Below, one piece after another: positions 25,283 to 34,591 of a stretch of DNA of 64,000 nt (position 1 is its first letter; each line of letters begins with the position of its first letter). The translations under genes and the position numbers were made by a program. The DNA comes from Xylophilus rhododendri (GTDB lineage: Bacteria > Pseudomonadota > Gammaproteobacteria > Burkholderiales > Burkholderiaceae_C): NCBI RefSeq assembly GCF_009906855.1, contig NZ_CP047650.1, forward strand, positions 2,356,001 to 2,420,000. Direction: 5' to 3'. Below the pieces are notes generated by a model, which saw only the letters and a list, made by a program, of their open reading frames with translations, ran no database searches and was not told the origin of the DNA.

Positions 25283-26269
25283 TCAGTCCAGCGAGGCGCG
25301 GGTCTGCTGGATGACCCGGCCCATGGTGGCCGACTCGTCGCGTATGTACTGGCCGAAGGCCGCCGGCGCGATCACGAAGGGCTCGTAGCCGAAGCTGGTG
25401 TACTTGGCCAGGATGGCCGGGTCGGTGAGCGCGGCGGCGACGTCGCGGCGCACCTTCTCGGTCACCGCGGCGGGCAGGCCGGGCGGCAGGGCCAGGGCCG
25501 TCCAGCCGCTGACCTCGAAGTCGGACGGGCCGCCGGCCTCGGCCATGGTCGGCACCTCGGGCAGGGCCGCCAGGCGATGCGGCGCGGCCACCGCCAGGTA
25601 GCGGATCTTGCCGGCCTGGTAGAGCGGCAGGGTGGAGCCGCTGGAGCCCATGGCGAAGGACAGATCGCCGTTGGCCACCGAGGTGTAGAGCTGGCTGGTC
25701 TCCTTGAAGACGAGGTGGACCATGTCGGTGCCGGTGGCCGCCGCGAAGCGCGCCGAGCCCAGGTGCACCGGATTGCCGACCGACCAGGAGCCGTAGTTGA
25801 GCTGACCCGGCCGCGCCTTGGCGTCGGCGATCAGGTCCTTGAGGTTGCGGTAGGGCGAATTGGCCGCGGTGGTGAAGAGGAAGTAGGCCTTGTTCAGCGG
25901 CAGCAGCACGTCGAAGTCGCGCGCCGGGTCGTAGGGCAGCTTCTTGAACAGGTGCGGATAGGCGGTGAGGTGCACGTTGTCCAGCTGGATCATGTCGTGC
26001 CCGTCGGTGGCGCCGCGCTTGAAGGCGTCGATGGCGACGAAGCCGTTGCCGCCCGGCCGGTTCTCCACGATGACCGACTTGCCCCAGGCGCGGCTCAGCC
26101 GGTCGGCCAGCAGGCGGGCCAGGCCGTCCGGGCCGCTGCCGACCGGGAAGGGGGTGATCAGCCGCACTGGCCGGCTGGGGAATTCCTGGGCATGGGCGGC
26201 CGGGCCGGTGGCCAGGCCCAGCGCGGCGAGGGCGAGTGCTCCGCAGAATTGGCGTTTGTCGTGTTTCAT
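25283..26269 (-). CDS. Bug/TctC family periplasmic receptor (gallate cluster)
   Basis: 328 residues from ATG 26269; the long upstream extension of this frame overlaps the dioxygenase gene and is a shadow. Signal peptide ends AHAQ. Mature start FPSRPVRLITPFPVGSGPD is slightly unusual: PVGSG replaces the common AAGG/PGGG glycine turn, and the later block reads ATDGHDMIQ instead of ADGYTLL. Ligand contacts may therefore differ. It lies 53 bases after the gallate dioxygenase gene and probably shares its transcript. Confidence 0.92.
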   Translation of the reverse strand: MKHDKRQFCGALALAALGLATGPAAHAQEFPSRPVRLITPFPVGSGPDGLARLLADRLSRAWGKSVIVENRPGGNGFVAIDAFKRGATDGHDMIQLDNVHLTAYPHLFKKLPYDPARDFDVLLPLNKAYFLFTTAANSPYRNLKDLIADAKARPGQLNYGSWSVGNPVHLGSARFAAATGTDMVHLVFKETSQLYTSVANGDLSFAMGSSGSTLPLYQAGKIRYLAVAAPHRLAALPEVPTMAEAGGPSDFEVSGWTALALPPGLPAAVTEKVRRDVAAALTDPAILAKYTSFGYEPFVIAPAAFGQYIRDESATMGRVIQQTRASLD

Positions 26270-26322
26270 ATGTCTCTCTTGTTTTGTGGAATCGGGTGGT
26301 CCGCGGCCGGACCGGCGTGGGT

Positions 26323-27597
26323 TCAGGTGTCGCGCTGCTCCTCGGCCGCGCCGGCCACCGAATAGCTCAGCGGCACCTGCCGCGTGCGCAGGAAGGCTTC
26401 CAGCGGCTCGTCGCGCATGGCCGCGTAGATCTCCAGGTTGGGCACGCCCACCACGGCGCCGAGTTTCTCCAGCAGGAAGAAGATCACGCCGTAGCGGATC
26501 AGCCCCTGCCAGTCGCGCTGGCGGATCAGCTCGCGCTCGCGCGGCGACAGATCGGCCGCCGCCAGCACGCCTTCCTCGTCGGCCAGGAAGGCCTTGCGCC
26601 GCGCCGGCTGGATCAGCCCGTGCAGGAACTTGCCGATGCGGTAGGAGCCCACGCTGCGCTCCAGGTCGAAGGGATAGGTGCCCGCCAGCTCCGGACCCTG
26701 TTGCTGCCGGGCGATCAGTTCCTGGTGCCGGCCCAGCTCGCCGGCGACCGGCGCGCTGGCCTGGTTCTCCAGCACCAGGGTGGCGATGCCGGTCATCGAA
26801 GGCAGGGTGTAGGAGCGGTGCACGCAGCGCACGCTGGCCGACAGCGCGCCGCGCATCACCAGCCACATCACCACTTCGGCGCTTTCGTAGCCGCCGAGGC
26901 CCGCGTATTCGCCCAGGGTCAGCTCGGCCAGGCGGTCGGGATCGTTCTGCACCATGTCCAGCAGGCGGGCATCCCAGTCCTGGTCGTTGTAGCCGGAGCG
27001 CTCGCCATGCACCTGGTGCGACAGCCCGCCGGTGGCGACGATGGCCACCCGCAGATCCGGCTCGGGAAAACTCTCGATGGCGCGGCGCAGCGCCCGGCCG
27101 AACTTCAGGCAGCGCCGGGCCGAGGGCGCGGGCGCCTGCAGCACGCCGACCTGCAGCGGCACGATGGGCGCCGGCCACTGCGGCTGGTGGCGGCACAGCA
27201 TGGACAGGGGCGAGAAGCAGCCGTGGTCCAGCGCCTTGTCCTGGAAGAAGGACAGGTCGAACTCCTCGGCCACCATGCTGCGGCCGATATGCCGGGCCAG
27301 CGCGCCGTGGCCGGCGATCGGCGGCAGGGCTCGGGCGCCGCCGCCCTCGTCGGCCACCGCGTAGCGCTCGCCTATGCCCAGCGCGAAGGCCGAGTAGTGG
27401 TCGAAGAAGAAGGAGGTGACATGGTCGTTGTAGACCATCACGATGGCGTCCGGCTGCTGCGCCTCCAGCCATTCGCGCGCCGGCCGGAAGGCGGCGAAGA
27501 CGGGGCCCCACTGGGGATCGTCCTCGCTCGCGCGGTCGAAGGCGAAGCCGATGGTGGGCGTGTGGGAGGCGCCTATGCCTCCGATGATTCTGGCCAT
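26323..27597 (-). CDS. galA: Gallate dioxygenase (LigB-LigA fusion, DesB/GalA type)
   Basis: 424 residues, the size expected for gallate dioxygenases, which fuse a catalytic LigB-type domain to a C-terminal LigA-type domain. ATG 27597 gives MARIIGGIGASHTPTIG with Fe(II) ligand His12, NDHVTSFFFD with His59, and GGYESAE with Glu238 as third ligand. GGLSH (His194) is the probable catalytic acid/base. The LigA-like part (about 290-405) contains RERELIRQRDWQGLIRYG. The enzyme opens gallate between C4 and C5 to 4-oxalomesaconate. It is divergent from a LysR gene (148-base gap) and linked to LigJ/LigK-type genes for the next steps. The extra frame up to 27918 overlaps the LysR gene and is not real. 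Confidence 0.93.
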   Translation of the reverse strand: MARIIGGIGASHTPTIGFAFDRASEDDPQWGPVFAAFRPAREWLEAQQPDAIVMVYNDHVTSFFFDHYSAFALGIGERYAVADEGGGARALPPIAGHGALARHIGRSMVAEEFDLSFFQDKALDHGCFSPLSMLCRHQPQWPAPIVPLQVGVLQAPAPSARRCLKFGRALRRAIESFPEPDLRVAIVATGGLSHQVHGERSGYNDQDWDARLLDMVQNDPDRLAELTLGEYAGLGGYESAEVVMWLVMRGALSASVRCVHRSYTLPSMTGIATLVLENQASAPVAGELGRHQELIARQQQGPELAGTYPFDLERSVGSYRIGKFLHGLIQPARRKAFLADEEGVLAAADLSPRERELIRQRDWQGLIRYGVIFFLLEKLGAVVGVPNLEIYAAMRDEPLEAFLRTRQVPLSYSVAGAAEEQRDT

Positions 27598-27745
27598 GTG
27601 TTCCCCTGCGCCGCGGCGCCTGCTGGTGGTTGCGGCGCGATTGTCTGGACACCCGGCGCGGCCCGGTAGATAGCGCGTTCGAAGGGGCGAGAACCTGGCG
27701 TTATCGCCCTGGGACATCCAGGCCATCGCCGATAGCATCGCCCGC

Positions 27746-28657
27746 ATGAAACTGACCAGCATCAAGGGCCTGATGGCCGCCATCGAGGAAGGCAGCCTGC
27801 GCTCGGCCGCCCGCCGGCTGGGCATCTCGCAGCCGGCGCTGTCCAAGCTGGTGCGCGAGCTGGAGCTGGAGATGGGCGCGCCGCTGCTGATGCGCACCAC
27901 CAGCGGCGTCAGCGCCACCGCCCAGGGCCGGGTGGTCTACGAGCATTCCACCAAGGCGCTGCGCGAGTTCGAGGATGCCGCCCACGCGGTGCGCCGGCTT
28001 GGCGGCGACATGGTCGGCCAGCTGCACATCGGCGCGGTGCCGCTGGCGGTGATGCTGCTGGTGCCCGAGACCCTGCGCACCTTCAGCCAGAGTTTTCCGG
28101 AGGTGCAGATCCGCGTCAGCGAGGAACTCTACGTGGCCCAGCTGCAGCGCCTGCGCTCCGGCGAGGTGGACCTGATGGTGGGCGGCGTGCCGGCCGACCT
28201 GCCGCGCAACGAATTCATCGTCGAGCCGCTGATGAAGACCACCATGGTGCCGGTGGCCCGCATCGGCAGCGCCTGGCTGTCGGCGCGCGGGCTGGCCGAG
28301 CTGCAGCCGGCGCGCTGGGTCTACACCGGCGCCAACGCCGCCACCGGCTATGCGCGCCAGTGGTTCGAACGCGAGGGCCTGACAGCGCCGCGGGCCGGGG
28401 CCATCGTCAACTCCACGCTGTCATTGCTGTCGGTGGTCAGCAGCACCGACTGCGTGGCGCTGATGCCGGAGCAGATCGCGCTGCATCCGGTGTCGCGGCA
28501 TTTCATCTCGGTGATCCGGACCGAGGAACGCGGGCTCGATCTCGACATCGGTGTCATCACCCGCGGCGACGTGGCGACCCGGGCGCTGGTGCGGCACCTG
28601 ATCTCGCATCTGCACCGGGCGGCGCACCAGGCCCGGCCGACCGGCAGCCAGGATTGA
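27746..28657 (+). CDS. LysR family transcriptional regulator (probable gallate cluster activator)
   Basis: 303 residues. The helix-turn-helix lies at residues 1-60 (SLRSAARRLGISQPALSKLVRELE) and the substrate-binding domain from about 90. Divergent orientation from the gallate dioxygenase gene, with a 148-base intergenic region, is the classic layout of a LysR activator and its target. Its effector is probably gallate or a ring-cleavage product (inference). It may also act at the CGTTCC-N7-GGAA sites at 19216 and 23234, which contain a T-N11-A core. Confidence 0.9.
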   Translation: MKLTSIKGLMAAIEEGSLRSAARRLGISQPALSKLVRELELEMGAPLLMRTTSGVSATAQGRVVYEHSTKALREFEDAAHAVRRLGGDMVGQLHIGAVPLAVMLLVPETLRTFSQSFPEVQIRVSEELYVAQLQRLRSGEVDLMVGGVPADLPRNEFIVEPLMKTTMVPVARIGSAWLSARGLAELQPARWVYTGANAATGYARQWFEREGLTAPRAGAIVNSTLSLLSVVSSTDCVALMPEQIALHPVSRHFISVIRTEERGLDLDIGVITRGDVATRALVRHLISHLHRAAHQARPTGSQD

Positions 28658-28681
28658 GCGGCCCGGGCCGGTCGACCGGCC

Positions 28682-29083
28682 TCAGCCGCGAGCCGCGGAT
28701 GCCGGGCTGTAGGCGATGACGTCGATCTCCACCTTGGCATCGATCATCAGCCGCGCCTCGGTGGTCGAGCGGGCCGGCTTGCCGTTGGGGAAGTAGGACA
28801 GGTAGATGCGGTTGAAGGCGCCGAAGTCGCGCGCGTCGTCCAGCCAGCAGTTGCTCTTGCAGACATCGTCCAGCGTGGCACCGGCCAGGGCCAGGGCGGC
28901 CTTGACGTTCTCCATCACCTGGCGGGTCTGGGCCTCGATGCCGCCGGTGACGATCTCGCCGCCGGCATCCACTGGCACCTGGCCGGAAACATAGACGAAA
29001 TCACCCGCGCGCACGGCCGGCGAGAAGGGCCGCGCCTGGCGGTCGGAAGCGACGGGCGGAACGCCCAGGTATTCGAGAGGCAT
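28682..29083 (-). CDS. RidA family enamine/imine deaminase
   Basis: 133 residues, the standard RidA (YjgF/YER057c) length. FVYVSGQVPVD, NVKAALALAGATLDDV and the key arginine in KPARSTTEA (Arg105) are present. RidA hydrolyses reactive 2-aminoacrylate-type intermediates released by PLP-dependent deaminases. That suits its position: it is divergent from an operon encoding a D-serine-deaminase-like PLP enzyme, with the shared region holding two RpiR-type operators. Confidence 0.92.
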   Translation of the reverse strand: MPLEYLGVPPVASDRQARPFSPAVRAGDFVYVSGQVPVDAGGEIVTGGIEAQTRQVMENVKAALALAGATLDDVCKSNCWLDDARDFGAFNRIYLSYFPNGKPARSTTEARLMIDAKVEIDVIAYSPASAARG

Positions 29084-29113
29084 GGAAGGCTCCGTCTGGT
29101 CAGCGGTTTAAAA

Positions 29114-29214
29114 ATGAAATTCTATTTCATCAAAACCACTGCGATTCCGGGATTTCCCTGGCACGAAGTCTGCAAGCCTCGGCGATATTCGTCGAAAGTG
29201 AAAATTAATTTCAC
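29114..29214. promoter_or_regulatory. Two matching 17-base palindromes, probable RpiR operators
   Basis: ATGAAATTCTATTTCAT (29114-29130) and GTGAAAATTAATTTCAC (29198-29214) share the form TGAAA-N7-TTTCA and have centres 84 bases apart, eight helical turns. They lie in an AT-rich 165-base region between ridA and the peptide-transport operon, which encodes its own RpiR-type regulator. Binding by that regulator, perhaps with looping, is inferred. Confidence 0.6.
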
Positions 29215-29248
29215 AATTCTGGTGCAAGCCCCACGCTGGAGATTCCCC

Positions 29249-30805
29249 ATGTCGCACGCTTTCCTGCTCGCCCGTCGCACCTTGGTGCATGGCGCCGTCG
29301 CCCTCGCCGCCGGCCTGGGCCTGGCCTCCACCGGCGCCCTGGCCCAGGGCCCGCGCAACTACGCCACCCTGGCCATGGTGGGCGAGCCGCAGACGCTGGA
29401 TCCGATGGCCTCCACCGCCGACCTGGTGGCGACCATCATGCAGCACGTGTTCGAGACGCTCTACACCTTCGACGCCCGCTGGAACGTGGTGCCCATGCTG
29501 GCCGAGTCCCAGCCCAAGGTGTCGGCCGATGCGCGCACCTACGAGATCACGCTGCGCAAGGGCATCCACCTGCACAGCGGCCGCGAGCTAAACGCCGAGG
29601 ACGTGGTGGCCAGCCTGCAGCGCTGGATCGAGCAGTCGCCGCGCGGCAAGTCGGTGGGCCAGGAGGTGGAGAAGATCAGCACCAAGGGCGCGCTCGGCGT
29701 GGTGATCCAGCTGAAGCAACCCTATGCGCCGCTGCTGGCCCAGCTGGCCCTGCCCAGCGGCATGGCGGCCATCATGGCCAAGGAATCCATCGCCACGCCG
29801 CTGGCGAGTTTCGTGGGCACGGGGCCGTACCGCTTCAAGGAGCGCAAGCCGGATGCCTACATCCTGCTGTCGCGCTTCGACAAGTACAGCCCGCGCGCCG
29901 ATGCCGCCAACGGCTACGGCGGCAAACGCGAGGCGCTGATCGAGGAGCTGCGTTTCGTGCCGGTGCCCAATACCAGCACCCGGGTGGAAGGCGCGCTGGC
30001 CGGCCAGTACGACTTCGCCGACCTGCTGCCGGTGGAGGCCTATTCGCGCCTGGAGAAGAGCGGCGGCAAGACGGTGCCCTTCCTCACGCCCTCCTTCGGT
30101 TTCCCCTACCTGGTGCTCAACACCAAGGAAGGCGTGGCCGCCAACCAGGGCGTGCGCCAGGCCATCCAGGCCGCCATCGGCGAGGGCGAGATGCTGGCCG
30201 CCGGCTTCGGCGACACCCGTTTCTTCATCGCCGAAGGCAATCACTTCCCCAAGGGCTCGCCCTTCTATTCCACCGCCGGCACCGAGCACTACAACCAGCG
30301 CGATGCCAAGGCCGCCAAGGCCGTCGCCGAGAAGGCCGGCTACAAGGGCGAGCCGGTCCGGGTGATGGCCTCGCGCCAGTACGACTTCCACTACAACATG
30401 GCGCTGCTGCTGGCCGAGCAGCTGAAGCGCGCCGGCTTCAAGGTGGAGCTGAACGTGGTCGACTGGGCCACCCTGGTGCAGCGCCGCAACGACGCCCGCC
30501 TGTGGGACATCTACGTGACCCACAGCGGCCAGTTCCCCGAGCCCATGCTCTCGCCGCCGCAGCTGGGCGAAGGCGCGCCGGGCTGGTGGTCCTCGACCGC
30601 CAAGCAGCAGGCCCTGGCCGCCTTCAACCGCGAGCCCGATCCGGCCAAGCGCGGCGCGCTCTGGGGCAAGGTGCAGCAGGTGGTGTACGACGAGGTGCCC
30701 TATATCAACGTGGGCAAGTTCAACGGCCTGTCGGCCGCCAGCCCGGCCCTGGCCAACTACAAGCCCTCGGCCTGGCCCTTCTTCTGGAACACCCGCATCC
30801 AGTAA
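29249..30805 (+). CDS. ABC transporter peptide/solute-binding protein (SBP family 5)
   Basis: 518 residues from ATG 29249, after the frame's earlier ATG at 29114, which lies in an operator. Export signal with LARRTLVHGAVAL and cleavage near ALAQ. Family-5 features follow: EPQTLDPMAS, YEITLRKGIHLHSG, GTGPYRF and a C-terminal YDEVPYIN segment. It captures peptides or related compounds in the periplasm for the two permeases and two ATPases that follow with tight spacing. Companion enzymes suggest D-amino-acid-containing peptides or N-acyl-D-amino acids. Confidence 0.92.
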   Translation: MSHAFLLARRTLVHGAVALAAGLGLASTGALAQGPRNYATLAMVGEPQTLDPMASTADLVATIMQHVFETLYTFDARWNVVPMLAESQPKVSADARTYEITLRKGIHLHSGRELNAEDVVASLQRWIEQSPRGKSVGQEVEKISTKGALGVVIQLKQPYAPLLAQLALPSGMAAIMAKESIATPLASFVGTGPYRFKERKPDAYILLSRFDKYSPRADAANGYGGKREALIEELRFVPVPNTSTRVEGALAGQYDFADLLPVEAYSRLEKSGGKTVPFLTPSFGFPYLVLNTKEGVAANQGVRQAIQAAIGEGEMLAAGFGDTRFFIAEGNHFPKGSPFYSTAGTEHYNQRDAKAAKAVAEKAGYKGEPVRVMASRQYDFHYNMALLLAEQLKRAGFKVELNVVDWATLVQRRNDARLWDIYVTHSGQFPEPMLSPPQLGEGAPGWWSSTAKQQALAAFNREPDPAKRGALWGKVQQVVYDEVPYINVGKFNGLSAASPALANYKPSAWPFFWNTRIQ

Positions 30806-30814
30806 GCCGCGTCC

Positions 30815-31756
30815 ATGCTGAAGTTCCTGCTTTCCAAGCTCGCCGGCATGGCGATGGTGCTGGCCCTGGTGGCGGTCATCGTCTTCGTGCTGACGCGGGC
30901 CGCATCGGGCGACCCGGTGTCGGTGCTGCTGGGCGACCAGGCCACCGCCGCCGACGTGGCCCGGGTCAAGGTGCAGTACGGCCTGGACAAGCCGCTGCCG
31001 GTGCAGTTCGGCTACTGGCTGCGCCAGCTGGCCCACGGCAACCTGGGCGATTCGATCTTCCTGCAGCGCCCGGTCACCCAGGCGCTGGCCGAACGCGCCG
31101 AGCCGACCACGCTGCTGGCGCTGATGGCGGTGGCCATCGCGGCGGCCATCGGCATTCCCTGCGGCATCCTGTCGGCCGTGTTCCGCGGGCGGCTGCTGGA
31201 CCAGGTGGTGACCGGCGTGGCCATGCTGGGCGCCAGCATTCCCAGCTTCTGGCTGGGGCTGGTGCTGATCCAGTGCTTCGCGGTGTCGCTGGGCTGGTTC
31301 CCGGTGTCGGGCTACGGAGCGCCGGACGCGCCGCTGGCCGAACGCCTGCATGCGCTGGTGCTGCCGGCGGCCGTGCTGGGGCTGCTGAACTCGGCGCTGA
31401 TCATCCGCTTCACCCGGGCCTCGATGCTCGACATCCTGGGCGAGGACTATGTGCGCACCGCCCGCTCCAAGGGCCTGGCAGAACGCAGCGTGGTGCTCAA
31501 GCATGCGCTGCGTAATGCGCTGGTGCCCATCGTCACCGTGCTGGGGCTGACGGTGGCGCTGATGATCGGCGGCGCGGTCGTCACCGAGACGGTCTTCGGC
31601 CTGCCCGGCGTCGGCAACCTGGTGGTGGGCGCGGTGCTGCGGCGCGACTATCCGGTGATCCAGGGCGCGCTGCTGGTGATCGCCGGCATCTATGTGCTCA
31701 TCAACTTCGCGGTCGACCTGCTCTATGCGGTGGTCGATCCCCGCGTGAAGGCCTGA
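30815..31756 (+). CDS. ABC transporter permease (DppB type)
   Basis: 313 residues with six predicted membrane helices. The cytoplasmic EAA-type loop is visible at [26 protein letters not shown], and the N-terminal GDPVSVLLG and PVQFGYWL segments are typical of DppB/OppB permeases. It starts 9 bases after the binding-protein stop and forms the inner-membrane channel with the DppC-type permease that follows by 5 bases. Confidence 0.94.
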   Translation: MLKFLLSKLAGMAMVLALVAVIVFVLTRAASGDPVSVLLGDQATAADVARVKVQYGLDKPLPVQFGYWLRQLAHGNLGDSIFLQRPVTQALAERAEPTTLLALMAVAIAAAIGIPCGILSAVFRGRLLDQVVTGVAMLGASIPSFWLGLVLIQCFAVSLGWFPVSGYGAPDAPLAERLHALVLPAAVLGLLNSALIIRFTRASMLDILGEDYVRTARSKGLAERSVVLKHALRNALVPIVTVLGLTVALMIGGAVVTETVFGLPGVGNLVVGAVLRRDYPVIQGALLVIAGIYVLINFAVDLLYAVVDPRVKA

Positions 31757-31761
31757 TTCCC

Positions 31762-32592
31762 ATGCGCTTCCTCAGGCAACTCATGCACCGGCGCATCGTG
31801 ATGGTGGCCAGCATCCTGCTGGTGCTCATCACCCTGGCGGCCATCGCCGCGCCCTGGCTCACCGACTTCGACCCCAACGACACCGCCGTGCTGCAGCGCC
31901 TGAAGGGACCCGGCGGCGAACACCTGCTGGGCACCGACGAGCTGGGCCGCGACCTGCTGGCACGCATCATGTACGGCGCGCGTTATTCGCTGGCGATCGC
32001 CGCGCTGACCGCCACCGGCGCGGTGGTGCTGGGCACGGCGCTGGGCCTGTTCGCGGGTTTCTTCCGCCGGCTCGACACGCCCCTGATGCGCCTGGTGGAC
32101 GCGATGATGTCCTTCCCCGACATCCTGCTGGCCATCGCCCTGGTGGCCATCCTCGGGCCGACGCTGTTCAACGTGGTGCTGGCCCTGGTGCTGGTCTACA
32201 CACCGCGCGTGGCGCGGGTGGTGCGGGCGCAGACGCTGGTGGTGCGCGAGCTGCTCTTCGTGGAAGCGGTGCGGGCGCTGGGCGTGCGCACCTCGCGCAT
32301 CCTGTGGCGCCACATCCTGCCCAACCTGCTCTCGCCCATCCTGGTGCAGCTGTCCTTCATCTTCGCCTACGCCATCCTGGCCGAGGCCTCGCTCTCCTTC
32401 CTGGGCGTGGGTGTGCCGCCCGAGGTGCCCACCTGGGGCACCATGGTGGCCGGCAGCCAGCGGTACGCGCACCAGGCCTTCTGGGTGGTGCTGTTCCCGG
32501 GCGTGGCCATCATCCTCACCGCCCTGTCGCTGCAGCTGCTGGGCGACGGCGTGCGCGACCTGCTCGACCCCAAACTGCAGAAGGCCGGCTGA
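31762..32592 (+). CDS. ABC transporter permease (DppC type)
   Basis: 276 residues. Typical DppC features: [21 protein letters not shown] after the first helix, the EAA loop around [23 protein letters not shown], and ASLSFLGVG near the C-terminus. Partner of the DppB-type permease immediately upstream; one base separates its stop from the next gene's start. Confidence 0.94.
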   Translation: MRFLRQLMHRRIVMVASILLVLITLAAIAAPWLTDFDPNDTAVLQRLKGPGGEHLLGTDELGRDLLARIMYGARYSLAIAALTATGAVVLGTALGLFAGFFRRLDTPLMRLVDAMMSFPDILLAIALVAILGPTLFNVVLALVLVYTPRVARVVRAQTLVVRELLFVEAVRALGVRTSRILWRHILPNLLSPILVQLSFIFAYAILAEASLSFLGVGVPPEVPTWGTMVAGSQRYAHQAFWVVLFPGVAIILTALSLQLLGDGVRDLLDPKLQKAG

Positions 32593-32593
32593 G

Positions 32594-33607
32594 ATGGACG
32601 CACGCCTGACCGTCGAGAATCTCTCGACCTCCTTTCCCACCCCCGGCGGCCTGGTCCGTTCGGTGGCCGATGTGAGTTTCTCCATCCAGCCGGGCAGGAC
32701 CACCGCCCTGGTCGGCGAATCCGGCTCCGGCAAGTCGGTCACCAGCCTGACGCTGATGCGCCTGCTGCCCAAGACGGCCAACGCCCGGGTCACCGGCCGC
32801 GCGAACTTCGTCACCCGCGAAGGCCGCATGGTGGACCTGCTCTCGCTGTCGGAAGGCGAGATGCGCGCGCTGCGCGGCAACCAGCTGGCCATGATCTTCC
32901 AGGAGCCCATGACCAGCCTGAACCCGGTGTTCACCATCGGCGAGCAGATCGCCGAGAGCATCCGCCTGCACAAGGGCCTGGGCCGCGCCGCGGCGCTGGC
33001 CGACGCGCGCCGCATGCTGGACCTGGTGGAGATCCCCGCCGCCGCCCAGCGCCTGCACGAATACCCGCACCAGCTCTCCGGCGGCATGCGCCAGCGGGTG
33101 ATGATCGCCCTGGCCATGGCCTGCGACCCCACCCTGCTGATCGCCGACGAACCCACCACCGCGCTGGACGTCACCATCCAGGCGCAGATCCTGATGCTGA
33201 TGCGCCGCCTGCAGGCCGAGACCGGCATGAGCATCCTCTTCATCACCCACAACCTGGGCGTGGTGGCCCACCATGCGGACGATGTGGCGGTGATGTATGC
33301 CGGCCGGGTGGTCGAGTCCGCGCCGGTGCGGCCGCTGTTCGCCGAGCCGGCCCATCCCTATACCCGCGGGCTGCTGTCCTGCCTGCCGGCGCGCGCCCGG
33401 CTGCCGGGCCAGCCGCGGCCCAGGCGCCTCTTCGCCATCCGCGGCCAGGTATCGAGCCCGCTGGCGCCGCCGCCGGGCTGCGCCTTCGAGCCGCGCTGCG
33501 ACCTGGCGATAGCCGCCTGCCGCGCCGCGGTGCCGCCGTTGGTCGCCACCGGCCCCGGCACCCAGGCGCGCTGCATCCGCGTGCCGTCGATGGAGGTGGC
33601 AGCATGA
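32594..33607 (+). CDS. ABC transporter ATP-binding protein (DppD type)
   Basis: 337 residues from ATG 32594. Walker [10 protein letters not shown]-loop [10 protein letters not shown], signature LSGGMRQR, Walker [13 protein letters not shown], and a C-terminal oligopeptide/dipeptide-type extension with three cysteines ([14 protein letters not shown]) that in this family may carry an Fe-S cluster. It energises the transporter together with the DppF-type ATPase, whose start overlaps its stop as ATGA. Confidence 0.94.
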   Translation: MDARLTVENLSTSFPTPGGLVRSVADVSFSIQPGRTTALVGESGSGKSVTSLTLMRLLPKTANARVTGRANFVTREGRMVDLLSLSEGEMRALRGNQLAMIFQEPMTSLNPVFTIGEQIAESIRLHKGLGRAAALADARRMLDLVEIPAAAQRLHEYPHQLSGGMRQRVMIALAMACDPTLLIADEPTTALDVTIQAQILMLMRRLQAETGMSILFITHNLGVVAHHADDVAVMYAGRVVESAPVRPLFAEPAHPYTRGLLSCLPARARLPGQPRPRRLFAIRGQVSSPLAPPPGCAFEPRCDLAIAACRAAVPPLVATGPGTQARCIRVPSMEVAA

Positions 33608-34569
33608 GCGCTCCTTTGATCGAGGTGCGCAACCTCAGGAAGTACTTCGGCAAGTCCGACCGCCCGGTGCGCGCGGTGGACGATGTCTCCTTCGCCATCC
33701 AGCCCGGCGAGATGCTGGGCCTGGTCGGCGAATCCGGCTCCGGCAAGAGCACCATCGGCCGCACCCTGCTGCGCCTGGTGGAGCGCAGCGGCGGCGAGGT
33801 GCTCTACCGCGGCGAGGACATCGCAGGCCTGTCGGGCGAAGGCATGCGCCGCCTGCGCAGCAAGCTGCAGATCATCTTCCAGGACCCCTACGCCAGCCTG
33901 AACCCGAAGATGCGCATCTCGGCCATCCTCGGCGAGGCCCTGTCCACCCACGGCCTGGCCAAGGGCAAGGGCGAACGCGCCCGCCGCATCGCCGAGCTGC
34001 TGGAGATGGTGGGCCTGCGCGCCGAGCATGCCGACCGCTTTCCGCACGAGTTCTCCGGCGGCCAGCGCCAGCGCATCGGCGTGGCCCGGGCGCTGGCGGT
34101 GGAGCCGGAATTCATCGTGGCGGACGAGCCGCTGTCGGCGCTGGACGTGTCCATCCAGTCGCAGGTGATCAACCTGCTGGCCGACCTGCGCGAACGGCTG
34201 CAGCTGACCATGCTCTTCATCTCGCACGACCTCGACGTGGTGGAGTACCTCTGCGACCGGGTGGTGGTGCTCTACCTCGGCCGGGTGATGGAAGTGGCCC
34301 GCACCGAGGAGCTGTTCGAGCGCCCCCTGCACCCCTACACCCGCGCCCTGCTGGCCGCCAGCCCGCGGCCCGACCCCACCGTGCCGCACGAGCATGTGGC
34401 GCTGAAGGGCGACATCCCCAGCCCGATCTCGCCGCCCTCGGGCTGCGTGTTCCGCACCCGCTGCCCGCATGCCATCGCCCTCTGCGCCGAGCAGGTGCCG
34501 CAACCGCGGGAAGTGCTGCCCGGCCGCTGGGCCGCCTGCCTGCGGCCCGAGGTGATGCTGCAAGCCTGA
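33604..34569 (+). CDS. ABC transporter ATP-binding protein (DppF type)
   Basis: 321 residues. Walker [21 protein letters not shown]-loop, FSGGQRQR signature (phenylalanine as first residue is normal for DppF), Walker B IVADEPLSALD, and a C-terminal CVFRTRCPHAIALC block. Translationally coupled to the DppD-type gene. Completes a five-gene oligopeptide ABC system. The enzyme genes follow after 22 bases. Confidence 0.94.
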   Translation: MSAPLIEVRNLRKYFGKSDRPVRAVDDVSFAIQPGEMLGLVGESGSGKSTIGRTLLRLVERSGGEVLYRGEDIAGLSGEGMRRLRSKLQIIFQDPYASLNPKMRISAILGEALSTHGLAKGKGERARRIAELLEMVGLRAEHADRFPHEFSGGQRQRIGVARALAVEPEFIVADEPLSALDVSIQSQVINLLADLRERLQLTMLFISHDLDVVEYLCDRVVVLYLGRVMEVARTEELFERPLHPYTRALLAASPRPDPTVPHEHVALKGDIPSPISPPSGCVFRTRCPHAIALCAEQVPQPREVLPGRWAACLRPEVMLQA

Positions 34570-34591
34570 CCAAGACACTGGACCCCAAGAG

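Noticed and set aside
26270..27652. A 789-codon frame joining the Bug receptor and the dioxygenase region
   Set aside because: Upstream of ATG 26269 it is a frame-shifted reading of the gallate dioxygenase gene.
27697..27708. GGCGTTATCGCC in the LysR/dioxygenase intergenic region as an operator
   Set aside because: Only a 4-base GC arm repeat, expected often by chance at this base composition.
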